Below, piece after piece: positions 37,346 to 44,640 of a DNA stretch of 64,000 nt; within the stretch, counting starts at the first letter, position 1; each line of letters opens with the position of its first letter. A model generated the notes under the pieces. The model worked only from the letters and a program-made list of their open reading frames with translations. It made no database searches and was not told the DNA's origin. Origin of the DNA: Clostridia bacterium (GTDB lineage Bacteria; Bacillota; Clostridia; Oscillospirales; CAG-272). The stretch lies in contig JAFTSU010000006.1 in NCBI GenBank assembly GCA_017467105.1, positions 1-64,000 of the forward strand. Reading direction: 5' to 3'. The position numbers were made by a program, and so were the translations under genes.

Positions 37346-38123
37346 AAGCTTTCTCGGCAACGAGACGGAGAAGCCACTTGACAGACTGATCGAGGGCGGC
37401 GGAGCCGTATCGGTATTCCCCACTATTGCCGTTATAGGAGACAGCCTATCCTCAGGAGAATTTGAGGTTATGGGCAATGACGGAAACAGGCATTACCTTG
37501 ACTACTACGAGTACTCCTGGGGTGCGCAGATCGGAAGAATAACCGGTACCCGTGTTAAGATTTTCGCCCGTGGTGGTATGACCGCCAAGGAGTTTATTGA
37601 AGAGTTTGGGAACAAGGTTGCAGCCTTTAAGGCGGAGAACGCGGCTAACGCGTATATCATTGCGCTTGGAGTAAACGACCTGATAAACGGACGCTCTGAG
37701 TGCGGCTCATTTGACGATATATGCATGGATGACTACACGAAGAACAGACACACCTTCATCGGCAGCTATGCGGCGATAATACAGCGTATGAAGACAATTC
37801 AGCCGGATGCGAAATTTTTCCTGGTGAACTTCCCTAATATGACGGGCAGGACCGAGGAGAAGGCAAAAAGCGCACAGATCGGCAACGATATTTTCAACAA
37901 GATGTGCGAGCTGTTCGATAACACGTATCTTATAAACCTCTACGAATACGGACCTCGCTACGACGAGGAGTTCAGAGAAAAGTTCTTCTTAAACGGTCAT
38001 ATGAATCCATTAGGTTATCTTTTGACCGCGCGTATGATCGTAAGCTATATCGACTACATAATCAGAAGAAATCCTACCGATTTTACTAAGGTCGGACTTA
38101 TGGGCTCTGATTATTGTGAGTAA
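37335..38123 (+). CDS. SGNH/GDSL-family hydrolase
   Basis: It is probably an intracellular esterase, for instance removing acetyl groups from sugars. The 262 residues contain the serine block VIGDSLSSGEF (about 33-43) and GVNDLINGR as block III. The C-terminal block reads FLNGHMNPLGY, so the histidine is kept but the usual DxxH aspartate is not evident. There is no signal peptide. It overlaps the AraC gene by 11 bases, and GGAG lies 6 bases before the ATG. Deacetylation of uronate-containing oligosaccharides would suit the neighbours, but this is inference. Confidence 0.8.
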   Translation: MDIKSFLGNETEKPLDRLIEGGGAVSVFPTIAVIGDSLSSGEFEVMGNDGNRHYLDYYEYSWGAQIGRITGTRVKIFARGGMTAKEFIEEFGNKVAAFKAENAANAYIIALGVNDLINGRSECGSFDDICMDDYTKNRHTFIGSYAAIIQRMKTIQPDAKFFLVNFPNMTGRTEEKAKSAQIGNDIFNKMCELFDNTYLINLYEYGPRYDEEFREKFFLNGHMNPLGYLLTARMIVSYIDYIIRRNPTDFTKVGLMGSDYCE

Positions 38124-38152
38124 ATGTACTGATAACTGTGAGTAAAATACAA

Positions 38153-38193
38153 AATAACAGGGCGGTTTGATCATCTCAAATCGCCCTGTTATT
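38153..38193. terminator. Terminator hairpin, copy 1 of the GGGCGGTTTGA family
   Basis: AATAACAGGGCG-type arms of 18 bp flank TCATC. It closes the SGNH gene (+) and faces the accessory genes on the minus strand. Related hairpins recur at about 38871-38895 and 39661-39687. Confidence 0.75.
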
Positions 38194-38198
38194 AACGT

Positions 38199-38309
38199 TT
38201 GCGGAGCAAGCATTTCATCCGACCTATCGGATTTCATCCACGGATGTGGATTTCATCTGCCAAGGGCAGATTTCATCGAGAATTTTTATCCTGCAAAATT
38301 CTCATTGCT
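38199..38309. repeat. Hairpin array B: variable stems joined by ATTTCATC linkers
   Basis: ATTTCATC occurs at 38212, 38231, 38250 and 38270, every 19-20 bases. Between the copies are distinct small stems: CCGA-CCTA-TCGG, CCAC-GGAT-GTGG and CTGCC-AAG-GGCAG, followed by a larger GAGAATTTT...AAAATTCTC hairpin. The architecture equals array A with a different linker. It ends inside a truncated cotJC-like tail. Confidence 0.7.
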
Positions 38310-38337
38310 TCGCCAATACAGTCAATATGAAGTATTT
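38282..38337 (-). repeat. cotJC-like 3' tail, copy 3 (truncated)
   Basis: Read on the minus strand it encodes ILHIDCIGEAMRILQDKN, resembling the CotJC end GEAMEILKDKKF. TTGACTGTATTGGCGAAGC is shared exactly with copy 2 near 38942-38960. It lies directly after the stop of the 38338-38799 gene. Confidence 0.65.
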
Positions 38338-38799
38338 TTACCAGTTTTCTGCAATGTCAACTGTTTTGTTATATACGGTAACAAAAGGGAAAGAGTGGTC
38401 ATCAACCTTAAAGAAAACCCACTGTTCGCATTCATCGTCAAAATGATGAAAGCCGTTTTTAATATACATTTCAATTCTTATACCGTTATCCAAAATAATT
38501 AGAACGTCGTGAAAAGAGTTGACATTCACAGACGTTACAATGCCACCCTCTATTTTATCTCTATATTGCTCAACAAAATACCATTCGTCATTATTTGTAT
38601 CTTCCTGGCGATCCCAACTCTGGTAATCTAAAGTTGTTACAAGAATATCATTATCACTAATAATACGAGTATGGCATAGTGCGTGAAGTACGTAATCTCC
38701 GAAACTAAAATCCATCATTTCACATATAAGACGCAAGCCGTCTAATCGTTTTCCAACGATTATTTGAAGATGTTCATTCAACTTGGTTTGATATTCCAT
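38338..38799 (-). CDS. Hypothetical accessory protein in the cotJC-downstream cassette region (153 aa)
   Basis: I do not recognise the family. The product begins MEYQTKLNEHLQIIVGKRLDGLRLICEMMDF, is acidic, soluble and without a signal peptide, and has alternating short strands near its C-terminus (DVLIILDNGIRIEMYI). Size, charge and AT-rich composition resemble immunity-type proteins of polymorphic toxin systems, but no toxin gene is adjacent. It has its own promoter (TTTACA-17-TATAAT at 38867-38839) and is framed by repeated terminator and cotJC-tail sequences. Confidence 0.65.
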   Translation of the reverse strand: MEYQTKLNEHLQIIVGKRLDGLRLICEMMDFSFGDYVLHALCHTRIISDNDILVTTLDYQSWDRQEDTNNDEWYFVEQYRDKIEGGIVTSVNVNSFHDVLIILDNGIRIEMYIKNGFHHFDDECEQWVFFKVDDHSFPFVTVYNKTVDIAENW

Positions 38800-38838
38800 A
38801 ATTCTACCTCGTCTAATTCAAGTTTATTGATTAGTTTC

Positions 38839-38867
38839 ATTATATCACACCCTCACGAAAATGTAAA
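38839..38867 (-). promoter_or_regulatory. Promoter of the 38338-38799 gene
   Basis: On the minus strand TTTACA (38867-38862) and TATAAT (38844-38839), spacer 17, with GGTGTGA immediately before the -10. The same GGTGTGATATAAT string occurs in the next unit at 39631-39643. Confidence 0.7.
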
Positions 38868-38870
38868 GAG

Positions 38871-38895
38871 GACGGCTTGATTTCTCAAACCGCCC
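38871..38895 (-). terminator. Terminator hairpin, copy 2
   Basis: GGGCGGTTTGA and TCAAGCCGTC pair across GAAA on the minus strand. GACGGCTTGATTTCTCAAAC is identical to the copy at 39661-39680. It ends the 38972-39583 transcript. Confidence 0.65.
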
Positions 38896-38909
38896 TTATC
38901 TTTATTTAG

Positions 38910-38970
38910 TTAGAATTTCTTATTTTTCAATATTTCCATAGCTTCGCCAATACAGTCAACATAAAGTATA
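38910..38970 (-). repeat. cotJC-like 3' tail, copy 2
   Basis: On the minus strand it encodes LYVDCIGEAMEILKNKKF and a stop. The last 39 bases match the true cotJC 3' end (39750-39788) at roughly 35 positions. It lies directly after the stop of the 38972-39583 gene and in a different frame from it. Confidence 0.75.
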
Positions 38971-38971
38971 T

Positions 38972-39583
38972 TTAACTAAGATTATCACATTTTGTAATCT
39001 CAGGTCCAAAATGAAGAGGCTCGCAATTATCGTTTACCTCCCATAAATAACTGTACAAATACAGAATGTGTGTGTAATGCGGTGGTTTTGCTACGTATTG
39101 ACGATAATCTGCGGAGCGTTTCCAAAACAACTCCAAGGTGAAACGGTCAGGCAAACTTGATAACAACTCTGCAAAAGAATCAGCCTGTTCATCCGAAAGT
39201 GACATCCAAACACTGTAAACAGAAGGATTTGGCATACTGGGTGCATTGTCAAACTTTTCTTTGATTTTGGGATTTTCTGCAAAAGCATCTTCTATAGCTC
39301 TCACAACATCCTGCGACACAAGCTGACAGTGTATAGAGTCAAGACATTCGCATGCATTACTTGGCTTCATTTTTGCTGTGAAACCTTTTTTAAGCACCAC
39401 CCAGTCGCCGAGTCTGTCACCCTTTTTCCAAGATTGTCCATTATAAGAATAATCTTCATCTGCATATTTGGGGAAAATGGCAACGACCTTCCAATAGCCT
39501 GCACTATACTGTGTAACCCAATCACCAACCTTAAGTGTGGTTGTTGGTGTGGAGTTTTTCTTAAAAATATCAAATAATCCCAT
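38972..39583 (-). CDS. Hypothetical accessory protein in the cotJC-downstream cassette region (203 aa)
   Basis: The family is not recognised. The product begins MGLFDIFKKNSTPTTTLKVGDWVTQY, with a small beta-barrel-like start (GDWVTQYSAGYWKVVAIFP) and a helical C-terminal half (SLSDEQADSFAELLSSLPDRFTLELFWKR). There is no signal peptide or membrane segment. MGLFDIFKKN-type starts are common among immunity or contact-dependent accessory proteins, a weak hint only. AAGGAG lies 7 bases before the ATG, and a near-consensus promoter precedes it. The gene follows cotJC on the same strand but has its own transcription unit. Confidence 0.7.
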   Translation of the reverse strand: MGLFDIFKKNSTPTTTLKVGDWVTQYSAGYWKVVAIFPKYADEDYSYNGQSWKKGDRLGDWVVLKKGFTAKMKPSNACECLDSIHCQLVSQDVVRAIEDAFAENPKIKEKFDNAPSMPNPSVYSVWMSLSDEQADSFAELLSSLPDRFTLELFWKRSADYRQYVAKPPHYTHILYLYSYLWEVNDNCEPLHFGPEITKCDNLS

Positions 39584-39630
39584 AGTTTACTCCTTAATTG
39601 ATTAGTCAGCAGTATATGCCGTTTGATAAG

Positions 39631-39659
39631 ATTATATCACACCTATATAAAATAGTCAA
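39631..39659 (-). promoter_or_regulatory. Promoter of the 38972-39583 gene
   Basis: On the minus strand TTGACT (39659-39654) and TATAAT (39636-39631) have a 17-base spacer. It begins directly at the foot of the terminator hairpin copy 3. Confidence 0.75.
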
Positions 39660-39660
39660 G

Positions 39661-39746
39661 GACGGCTTGATTTCTCAAACCGCCCTGTTTATTTCATCCT
39701 CATCCACCGCTAAAGCGGTCCCCCTTCCCCTATCTTGGGGAAGGCT
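39661..39746 (-). terminator. Terminator hairpin copy 3 plus two further hairpins after cotJC
   Basis: In order from cotJC the minus strand holds CCTTCCCC/GGGGAAGG (39724-39746), CCGC-TAAA-GCGG (39708-39718) next to ATTTCATCC linker-like text, and the GGGCGGTTTGA hairpin (39661-39687). The last separates cotJC from the next promoter. Confidence 0.6.
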
Positions 39747-39749
39747 TAT

Positions 39750-40307
39750 TTAGAATTTCTTATCTTTAAGAATTTCCATAGCTTCGCCGAAACGCTGGAA
39801 ATGGACGATCTCGCGCTGGCGAAGGAATTTTATCGCATCGTTTACGTCCGGGTCGTCGGAGAGGCGAAGGATATTGTCGTACATCGCTCTCGCCTTCTGC
39901 TCTGCGGCAAGATCCTCGGTGATGCTGGCAAGGTTATCCTCCTTGGAGGCTATTGCCATTGCGTTAAAGGGCACTCCCGATGCTGACGCCGGATAGATCG
40001 CTGCTCCGTGCTCTACGTAATATTTATCAAAGCCGCCTGCGCGAATCTCGTCCGGTGTAAGATTTCTCGTCAGCTGATAGACGATGCTGGCTACCATTTC
40101 CATATGGCCAAGCTCCTCGCTGCCAACGTCTGTGAGTATTCCGATAACTCTGCCGTCGGGCATCGTATAACGCTGGTTAAGATAACGCATTGCCGCGCCT
40201 AACTCACCGTCCGGTCCGCCGAGAGCAGTTATAATGATACCTGCAAGTCTGGGGTTAGGGTTTGCTATTTTCACAGGATGCTGAAGACTTTTCTCGTATA
40301 TCCACAT
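39750..40307 (-). CDS. cotJC: Spore coat protein CotJC, manganese-catalase-like
   Basis: This is a component of the outer endospore layers from the non-haem manganese catalase family. The 185 residues carry the di-metal four-helix features: ELGAAMRYLNQRY, SEELGHMEMVASIVYQL (E-x2-H) and REIVHFQRFGEAM (E-x2-H). They begin MWIYEKSLQHPVK as usual for CotJC. It is the third gene of cotJA-cotJB-cotJC, starting 5 bases after cotJB. Its 3' end is partially repeated twice downstream next to accessory genes. The operon implies that the organism sporulates. Confidence 0.93.
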   Translation of the reverse strand: MWIYEKSLQHPVKIANPNPRLAGIIITALGGPDGELGAAMRYLNQRYTMPDGRVIGILTDVGSEELGHMEMVASIVYQLTRNLTPDEIRAGGFDKYYVEHGAAIYPASASGVPFNAMAIASKEDNLASITEDLAAEQKARAMYDNILRLSDDPDVNDAIKFLRQREIVHFQRFGEAMEILKDKKF

Positions 40308-40311
40308 ACCT

Positions 40312-40698
40312 TTACTCCTCCCCTCTGCCGTCTATGCCGCCGTGTCTGTGCCAAGGCCAAGGATTATCGACCCAGCTCCAAGTATCGCCTTGAACCTCTG
40401 AGGCAAAGAGAGGAGCGCCATAAGCTGAATACCTCTCATAAAGATCACGCAGCGCATCGATGGTCTGATAGTAGTAATCCAAGGCTACTCTGCAGCCGGG
40501 ATGGGTGTCAAGGTACAGCTCAAGCTCCGCCTTTACGAATCGCAGCTCCTGTATCTTAGTGAAGAGAGCATCCTTATCTAAATTATCGAAATTTGTGGTA
40601 CGTGTACCCGTTTTTTGCGCATTGTTGGTATTTGTACCGTTTCTTATCATAGGAGCCTTGCCACCGTCAGAGCTCTTATTTAATCTGTCCTTATTCAT
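40312..40698 (-). CDS. cotJB: Spore coat protein CotJB
   Basis: CotJB works with CotJA and CotJC in coat assembly. The conserved part is the C-terminal 85 residues (KIQELRFVKAELELYLDTHPGCRVALDYYYQTIDALRDLYERYSAYGAPL). The N-terminal 40 residues are basic and low-complexity, making the 128-residue protein longer than typical CotJB. The ATG at 40698 is chosen because it overlaps the cotJA stop region (AATGAATAAG), an arrangement suggesting coupling. Longer readings upstream run through cotJA in another frame. Confidence 0.88.
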   Translation of the reverse strand: MNKDRLNKSSDGGKAPMIRNGTNTNNAQKTGTRTTNFDNLDKDALFTKIQELRFVKAELELYLDTHPGCRVALDYYYQTIDALRDLYERYSAYGAPLFASEVQGDTWSWVDNPWPWHRHGGIDGRGEE

Positions 40699-40972
40699 TA
40701 CCGTACACCCCCATTGGCTTATAAAGCTCCTCGAAAAGCGTTCCGTGCGAGAGCGCGTCGGAGGCTGAATAAAGAAGTCTGAATTTTTGACTCGGAGCGC
40801 ATACGTATGCGAGAGCGCATTCATGGGGACAGTCGCCTGCCGCGACTCCTCCATCGCAATTTCCACCCTCGGTATCTCTGAGCTCCCAAGCTGTGTCCGT
40901 GCCCTTCGGCGTATCGGCGCTTAAATCATTTGCGTCCATAGTCTTGCGCACGGGATATCCGTTTTCATTCAT
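40691..40972 (-). CDS. cotJA: Spore coat associated protein CotJA
   Basis: CotJA is a small coat protein required with CotJC. The conserved region is at the C-terminus: CALAYVCAPSQKFRLLYSASDALSHGTLFEELYKPM, matching the LAMAYVP...LY..EAL..GTLFPEL..P pattern. The N-terminal half is acidic and variable, with extra cysteines (GNCDGGVAAGDCPHEC). It overlaps cotJB by 8 bases. Upstream, CGTATACT at about 41026 could be part of a sporulation sigma-factor -10 box, but I could not confirm the -35. Confidence 0.88.
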   Translation of the reverse strand: MNENGYPVRKTMDANDLSADTPKGTDTAWELRDTEGGNCDGGVAAGDCPHECALAYVCAPSQKFRLLYSASDALSHGTLFEELYKPMGVYGNE

Positions 40973-41075
40973 TTCTCTAAATGTCCTTATTCTTTTGCGG
41001 TTTTACCGCTATTTAAAGTATACGCAAAATGATGGATTTGTTGACAAAAATCGAAGGGTCAGAGGCGCTCAAGTC

Positions 41076-41104
41076 TTGACAAAGCTAAAGAGATAATTTA
41101 TAAT
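41076..41104 (+). promoter_or_regulatory. Perfect consensus promoter of the DUF4416 leader
   Basis: TTGACA at 41076-41081 and TATAAT at 41099-41104 with exactly 17 bases between. The predicted transcript starts right at the foot of the leader helix beginning at 41111. Confidence 0.85.
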
Positions 41105-41110
41105 ATTTGT

Positions 41111-41230
41111 GGTCTTTCGCGTTTCCATCCGTACGGGAAGGCAAAGCATTTATTTCATACGATGCTTTTTCCTGTTTGTCCGAGATCGGTCTACGCAAGA
41201 CCCTAGGTGTGTTGATTTATCTTTTCACCA
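41111..41230 (+). ncRNA. Structured 5' leader or small RNA, class not identified
   Basis: GGTCTT...GCGT (41111-41122) pairs with ACGCAAGACC (41193-41202), closing a multibranched domain. Inside are three hairpins: TTCC/GGAA at 41123-41139 with an internal CCGTACGG, AAAGCAT/ATGCTTT at 41143-41168, and CCGA-GA-TCGG at 41180-41189. A weak GGTG/CACC pairing (41206-41229) lies just before the ribosome site of the DUF4416 gene. The closed domain and perfect promoter suggest a riboswitch-like leader or abundant RNA. ATTTCATAC and GTCCGAGA are mildly reminiscent of 6S RNA, but the element is shorter. Confidence 0.45.
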
Positions 41231-41249
41231 AAGCAAAGGAGCGTATGCT

Positions 41250-41789
41250 ATGGGTGCAGTCTACGAATTTGAAAAGGAAAAGCTGATACTTGGAGTGATC
41301 TATCACGATAAGACGGTACTTGACGAGGTTATGAAAATTCTTACGGACGAGCTTGGTCCTGTTGACGATTGCTCTGAGGAATTCTCCTTTTCAGCCGAGT
41401 TCTCTACCTATTACGATGGGGAGATCGGTGGCGAGGGACTCCGAAGGATCTATAGCTTTGAGAGGCTTGTAGACCCATCCGAGCAGGCGTCGATCAAAAA
41501 GAGGACAAACGAGATCGAGACGCAGTTCTCCGTTGACGGAAACAGACGAATCAACCTTGACCCCGGCTTCATAAATCACGGAAGACTTATGCTGGCTACC
41601 ACAAAGAACGCAGGCTTCAGAATTCCCTTAAGTGACGGAATATACACGGAGCTGACTCTCTTTTACGCAAGGGGCGAGTGGCACAAGCTACCCTGGACCT
41701 ACAGAGACTATCAGTCCGAGAGAGTGCAGCGCTTCATAACTAAGGTAAGAAGCAATTATCTCAAGGTGCGCAGAGAGAGCAAAAAGTAA
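41250..41789 (+). CDS. DUF4416-family protein
   Basis: The 179-residue product begins MGAVYEFEKEKLILGVIYHD and contains the family's conserved FSFSAEFSTYYDGEIGG, LVDPSEQASIKKRTNEIE, RRINLDPGFI and YTELTLFYARGEWHKLPWTYRDY. These match DUF4416, a conserved bacterial family without a proven activity. The ATG at 41250 is selected for AAAGGAG 8 bases upstream; a longer frame starting at 41109 would run through the structured leader. It is a single-gene unit, followed by AT-rich spacer before glyA. Confidence 0.85.
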   Translation: MGAVYEFEKEKLILGVIYHDKTVLDEVMKILTDELGPVDDCSEEFSFSAEFSTYYDGEIGGEGLRRIYSFERLVDPSEQASIKKRTNEIETQFSVDGNRRINLDPGFINHGRLMLATTKNAGFRIPLSDGIYTELTLFYARGEWHKLPWTYRDYQSERVQRFITKVRSNYLKVRRESKK

Positions 41790-41995
41790 GTCGAAAAACA
41801 CGCTAAAATGTAATAAAACAATGATCAATGATGGAAAATGTCCGCTATTTCTGTAGATTTATGCTCTACACTTTTCCGAAAAACAGCAAAACGCAGGATA
41901 TGATCTATAAAAGTTCTTGCTTTCTATCTCCGGCGCGTTCAGAATATCGGATATTTTTCAATTATACTTAAAATAATAATTTAAAATTTTAAATA

Positions 41996-42024
41996 TTGAC
42001 ATTATGCTCCCTTTGGTGTATAAT
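41996..42024 (+). promoter_or_regulatory. Promoter of glyA
   Basis: TTGACA (41996-42001) and TATAAT (42019-42024) match consensus exactly with a 17-base spacer, about 30 bases before the ATG. No glycine riboswitch is present. Confidence 0.85.
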
Positions 42025-42058
42025 TGTTGTGTTATAAAAAAATCGGAGGTTTAATAAA

Positions 42059-43303
42059 ATGAGAGAATACGAGCTTTTAAAGGCTAATGACCCTGAGCTT
42101 TATCAGGCTGTCGTTAACGAAACCGCACGTCAGAGAGGTAAGATAGAGCTTATCGCTTCTGAGAACTTCGTCAGCGAGGTTGTTATGGAGGCAAACGGCA
42201 CTACCCTCACAAACAAGTATGCCGAGGGCTATCCCTCAAAGAGATATTACGGCGGCTGCGAGCACGTTGACGTAGTTGAAAACATCGCTATCGAGAGAGC
42301 AAAGCAGCTCTTCGGCGCAGGCTACGCAAACGTTCAGCCCCATTCAGGCGCTCAGGCAAATATGGCGGTATTCTTCGCCCTTCTTGAGCCCGGCGATACC
42401 GTTCTCTCTATGAACCTCGCTCACGGAGGACATCTGAGCCACGGCTCACCTGTCAATATGTCCGGTAAGTACTGGAATATCGTTCCCTACGGTGTTTCTG
42501 AGGAAAACGGCACTATAGATTACGATGAGGTCAGACGTCTGGCGCTTGAGTCAAGACCTAAGCTTATCCTTGCGGGCGCTTCCGCTTACCCCCGTATCAT
42601 AGATTTCAAGAAGTTCTCCGATATTGCTAAAGAGGTTGGCGCTTACCTTATGGTAGATATGGCGCACATTGCGGGCCTCGTTGCGGCAGGAGCTCATCCC
42701 TCGCCCGTTCCCTATGCTGACGTTACCACGACCACTACTCACAAGACTCTCCGCGGTCCGAGAGGCGGTCTTATCCTCACAAACGACGAGGAGCTTGCAA
42801 AGAAGATCAACAAGGCGATCTTCCCAGGCATTCAGGGCGGTCCTCTGATGCACACTATAGCCGCAAAGGCAGTATGCTTCGGCGAAGCGCTTAAGCCCTC
42901 CTTCAAGTCATACGCTGAGCAGATAGTGAAGAACGCTGCAGCGCTCTCAAAGGGTCTGCTTGCCGAGGGCTTCAAGCTGGTTTCCGGCGGAACAGACAAT
43001 CATCTGATGCTGGTAGATTTGACGGGTATGAAAATAGATACCGGTAAGGAAGCTGAGCATCTTCTCGACGAGATCGGTATCACCTGTAACAAGAACGCTA
43101 TCCCCTTCGATAAGCAGAAGCCCTTCGTTACAAGCGGTCTGCGTCTCGGAACTGCGGCGGTAACGACTCGCGGCTTCGTTGAGGAGGACATGCTTGAGGT
43201 CGCTAAGATCATCGGTATGACACTCAAGAACTTCGAGGCTAATAAGGACGAGGCTATTGCACGTGTTAACGCGCTGACAGCAAAATATCCTCTGTACGAA
43301 TAA
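42059..43303 (+). CDS. glyA: Serine hydroxymethyltransferase
   Basis: A PLP enzyme that converts serine and tetrahydrofolate to glycine and 5,10-methylene-tetrahydrofolate. The 414 residues show [14 protein letters not shown], the [14 protein letters not shown] loop, [22 protein letters not shown] and the PLP-lysine motif [14 protein letters not shown] (about 225-238), all canonical. GGAGG precedes the ATG. Monocistronic with a strong promoter and terminator, consistent with high expression. Confidence 0.97.
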   Translation: MREYELLKANDPELYQAVVNETARQRGKIELIASENFVSEVVMEANGTTLTNKYAEGYPSKRYYGGCEHVDVVENIAIERAKQLFGAGYANVQPHSGAQANMAVFFALLEPGDTVLSMNLAHGGHLSHGSPVNMSGKYWNIVPYGVSEENGTIDYDEVRRLALESRPKLILAGASAYPRIIDFKKFSDIAKEVGAYLMVDMAHIAGLVAAGAHPSPVPYADVTTTTTHKTLRGPRGGLILTNDEELAKKINKAIFPGIQGGPLMHTIAAKAVCFGEALKPSFKSYAEQIVKNAAALSKGLLAEGFKLVSGGTDNHLMLVDLTGMKIDTGKEAEHLLDEIGITCNKNAIPFDKQKPFVTSGLRLGTAAVTTRGFVEEDMLEVAKIIGMTLKNFEANKDEAIARVNALTAKYPLYE

Positions 43304-43310
43304 TAAATCC

Positions 43311-43345
43311 TATGGACCGTTTGCTTTTTTGGCAAACGGTCCATA
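43311..43345 (+). terminator. Terminator of glyA
   Basis: TATGGACCGTTTGC pairs with GCAAACGGTCCATA (14 bp) across a T-rich loop, starting 8 bases after the stop. The trailing T-run is poor (AAAACG). Confidence 0.65.
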
Positions 43346-43465
43346 AAACGACGTTACCGTATTAATTTTGGTACGAGGCTTTGATCGGTTAACGCAAATT
43401 AATTTCGAAAAAATGGTAAGAGCATAAAAAGAGAGAGCACCATAGCAGTGCGACAGGAATATAAT

Positions 43466-44119
43466 ATGAAAAAAATTACGCATTTTTTATTTGATTTTGA
43501 CGGTACGCTTGTAAACTCAATGCCTACTTTTTGTAGCGGTGTGCTAACCGTACTTGACAAATTTAAAGTAAAATACCCCGATGACATTATAAAGACCGTT
43601 ACGCCTATGGGCCTTGTTGATACGTCTAAATATTGTATTAAAGAATTTGCTCTGGACGTTTCTGTAGACGAGTTCCGTGAAATGATGATGAGGACCATGG
43701 TATCGGATTATGAAAGCTCTATTCCCGAAAAAAAGAACGTTACCTCAACGCTTAAAAAGCTTAAGGAAATGGGATACTCCCTGAATATTCTGACCGGTAG
43801 TCCGCACGAAACCCTTGACCCCTGCTTTAACAGACTGGGCTTCGGAAAGTTTTTTGATAAGGCGTGGTCGGTTAACGATTTCCCGTATAACAAGACAGAC
43901 CCGAGGATCTACACCGAAAGCGCCCGACTTCTCGGCATAGAGCCCGAAAATATAGTTTTCCTTGATGATAATATTGACGCCGACCGTGCCGCAAAGGCGG
44001 CAGGACTCAACGTTATTGGTGTGTACGATATTTCCTCCGATGCCTTCGTTGACGCTATGAAGACAGAGCTTGACGGTTACGTTTACACAATGGATGAGCT
44101 TTTAAATCTTGATTTTTAA
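43466..44119 (+). CDS. HAD-superfamily phosphatase (phosphoglycolate phosphatase-like)
   Basis: The 217-residue protein has all HAD motifs: I FDFDGTLVNS (nucleophile Asp), II LTGSPHE, III lysine in NKTDPRIYTESARLLG, and IV IVFLDDNIDADRAAKAAG. A helical cap lies at about 17-80. Substrate could be phosphoglycolate, a nucleotide or a sugar phosphate; the motifs do not decide. The ATG at 43466 is preferred over the GTG at 43448 because AGGA lies between them. It is monocistronic. Confidence 0.87.
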   Translation: MKKITHFLFDFDGTLVNSMPTFCSGVLTVLDKFKVKYPDDIIKTVTPMGLVDTSKYCIKEFALDVSVDEFREMMMRTMVSDYESSIPEKKNVTSTLKKLKEMGYSLNILTGSPHETLDPCFNRLGFGKFFDKAWSVNDFPYNKTDPRIYTESARLLGIEPENIVFLDDNIDADRAAKAAGLNVIGVYDISSDAFVDAMKTELDGYVYTMDELLNLDF

Positions 44120-44179
44120 TATTTATCATTTCCTTGATCTTTTTATACCAATGATATGATCTTATGATTATTTAATATT

Positions 44180-44267
44180 AGAACGGAAGTTTTGCTTCCG
44201 GGCGAAAGAGTTGACTTTTTGGATCAGCCTTTTCTCCGGGTCGCGAAGCATACTTCCGTTCTTTTTT
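44180..44267 (+). terminator. Long-range terminator after the HAD gene
   Basis: AGAACGGAAGT pairs with ACTTCCGTTCT about 60 bases apart, with an inner GAAG...CTTC hairpin, and TTTTTTA follows. Confidence 0.6.
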
Positions 44268-44272
44268 ATTAA

Positions 44273-44615
44273 TCAGACGTATTTCTCTATGATATTCCGT
44301 ACTTTATCATTATTAATCTCTCGAAGGTATCTCGTTGGTGACATACCAAACAACCTTTGAAAAATACAATGGATCAGAGTATCCCGAAAAGAACGCCACG
44401 TCGGCAACGCTTCTGTTGCCTTCGTTCATAAGCGCAGTTGCCCTTTCCATTCTCTTTCTTGTCAGATAAGTTGTGAAGCTCTCTCCTAAGTTGCTTTTTA
44501 TGAGAGCCGAAAGATATTTATTTGAATAGGCGTAAACGAATCGGATAACTGAAATCTCCGCATCATTATTACTTTTTGATACGAAATTACACACGCTATT
44601 CATATTTGTTGCCAC
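44273..44615 (-). pseudogene. Decayed AraC-family regulator (C-terminal HTH remnant)
   Basis: The frame from 44615 encodes AYSNKYLSALIKSNLGESFTTYLTRKRMERATALMNEGNRSVADVAFFSGYSDPLYFSK, an AraC DNA-binding domain, then departs into VVWYVTNEIPSRD. The correct ending, FQRLFGMSPTRYLREINNDK and a stop at 44273, continues in another frame immediately after, so a small indel lies near 44350. The sensor domain and the first HTH helix are missing. With the adjacent transporter remnant this marks a decayed locus. Confidence 0.8.
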
Positions 44616-44640
44616 CTTAGATATGCACGAAATTTTCCAT

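Noticed and set aside
41111..41202. 6S RNA
   Set aside because: ATTTCATAC and GTCCGAGA are suggestive, but the element is about 90 bases and multibranched rather than a 180-base rod with a central bubble. Kept as an unclassified structured leader.
42002..42058. Glycine riboswitch before glyA
   Set aside because: The promoter lies only about 30 bases before the start codon, leaving no room for an aptamer.
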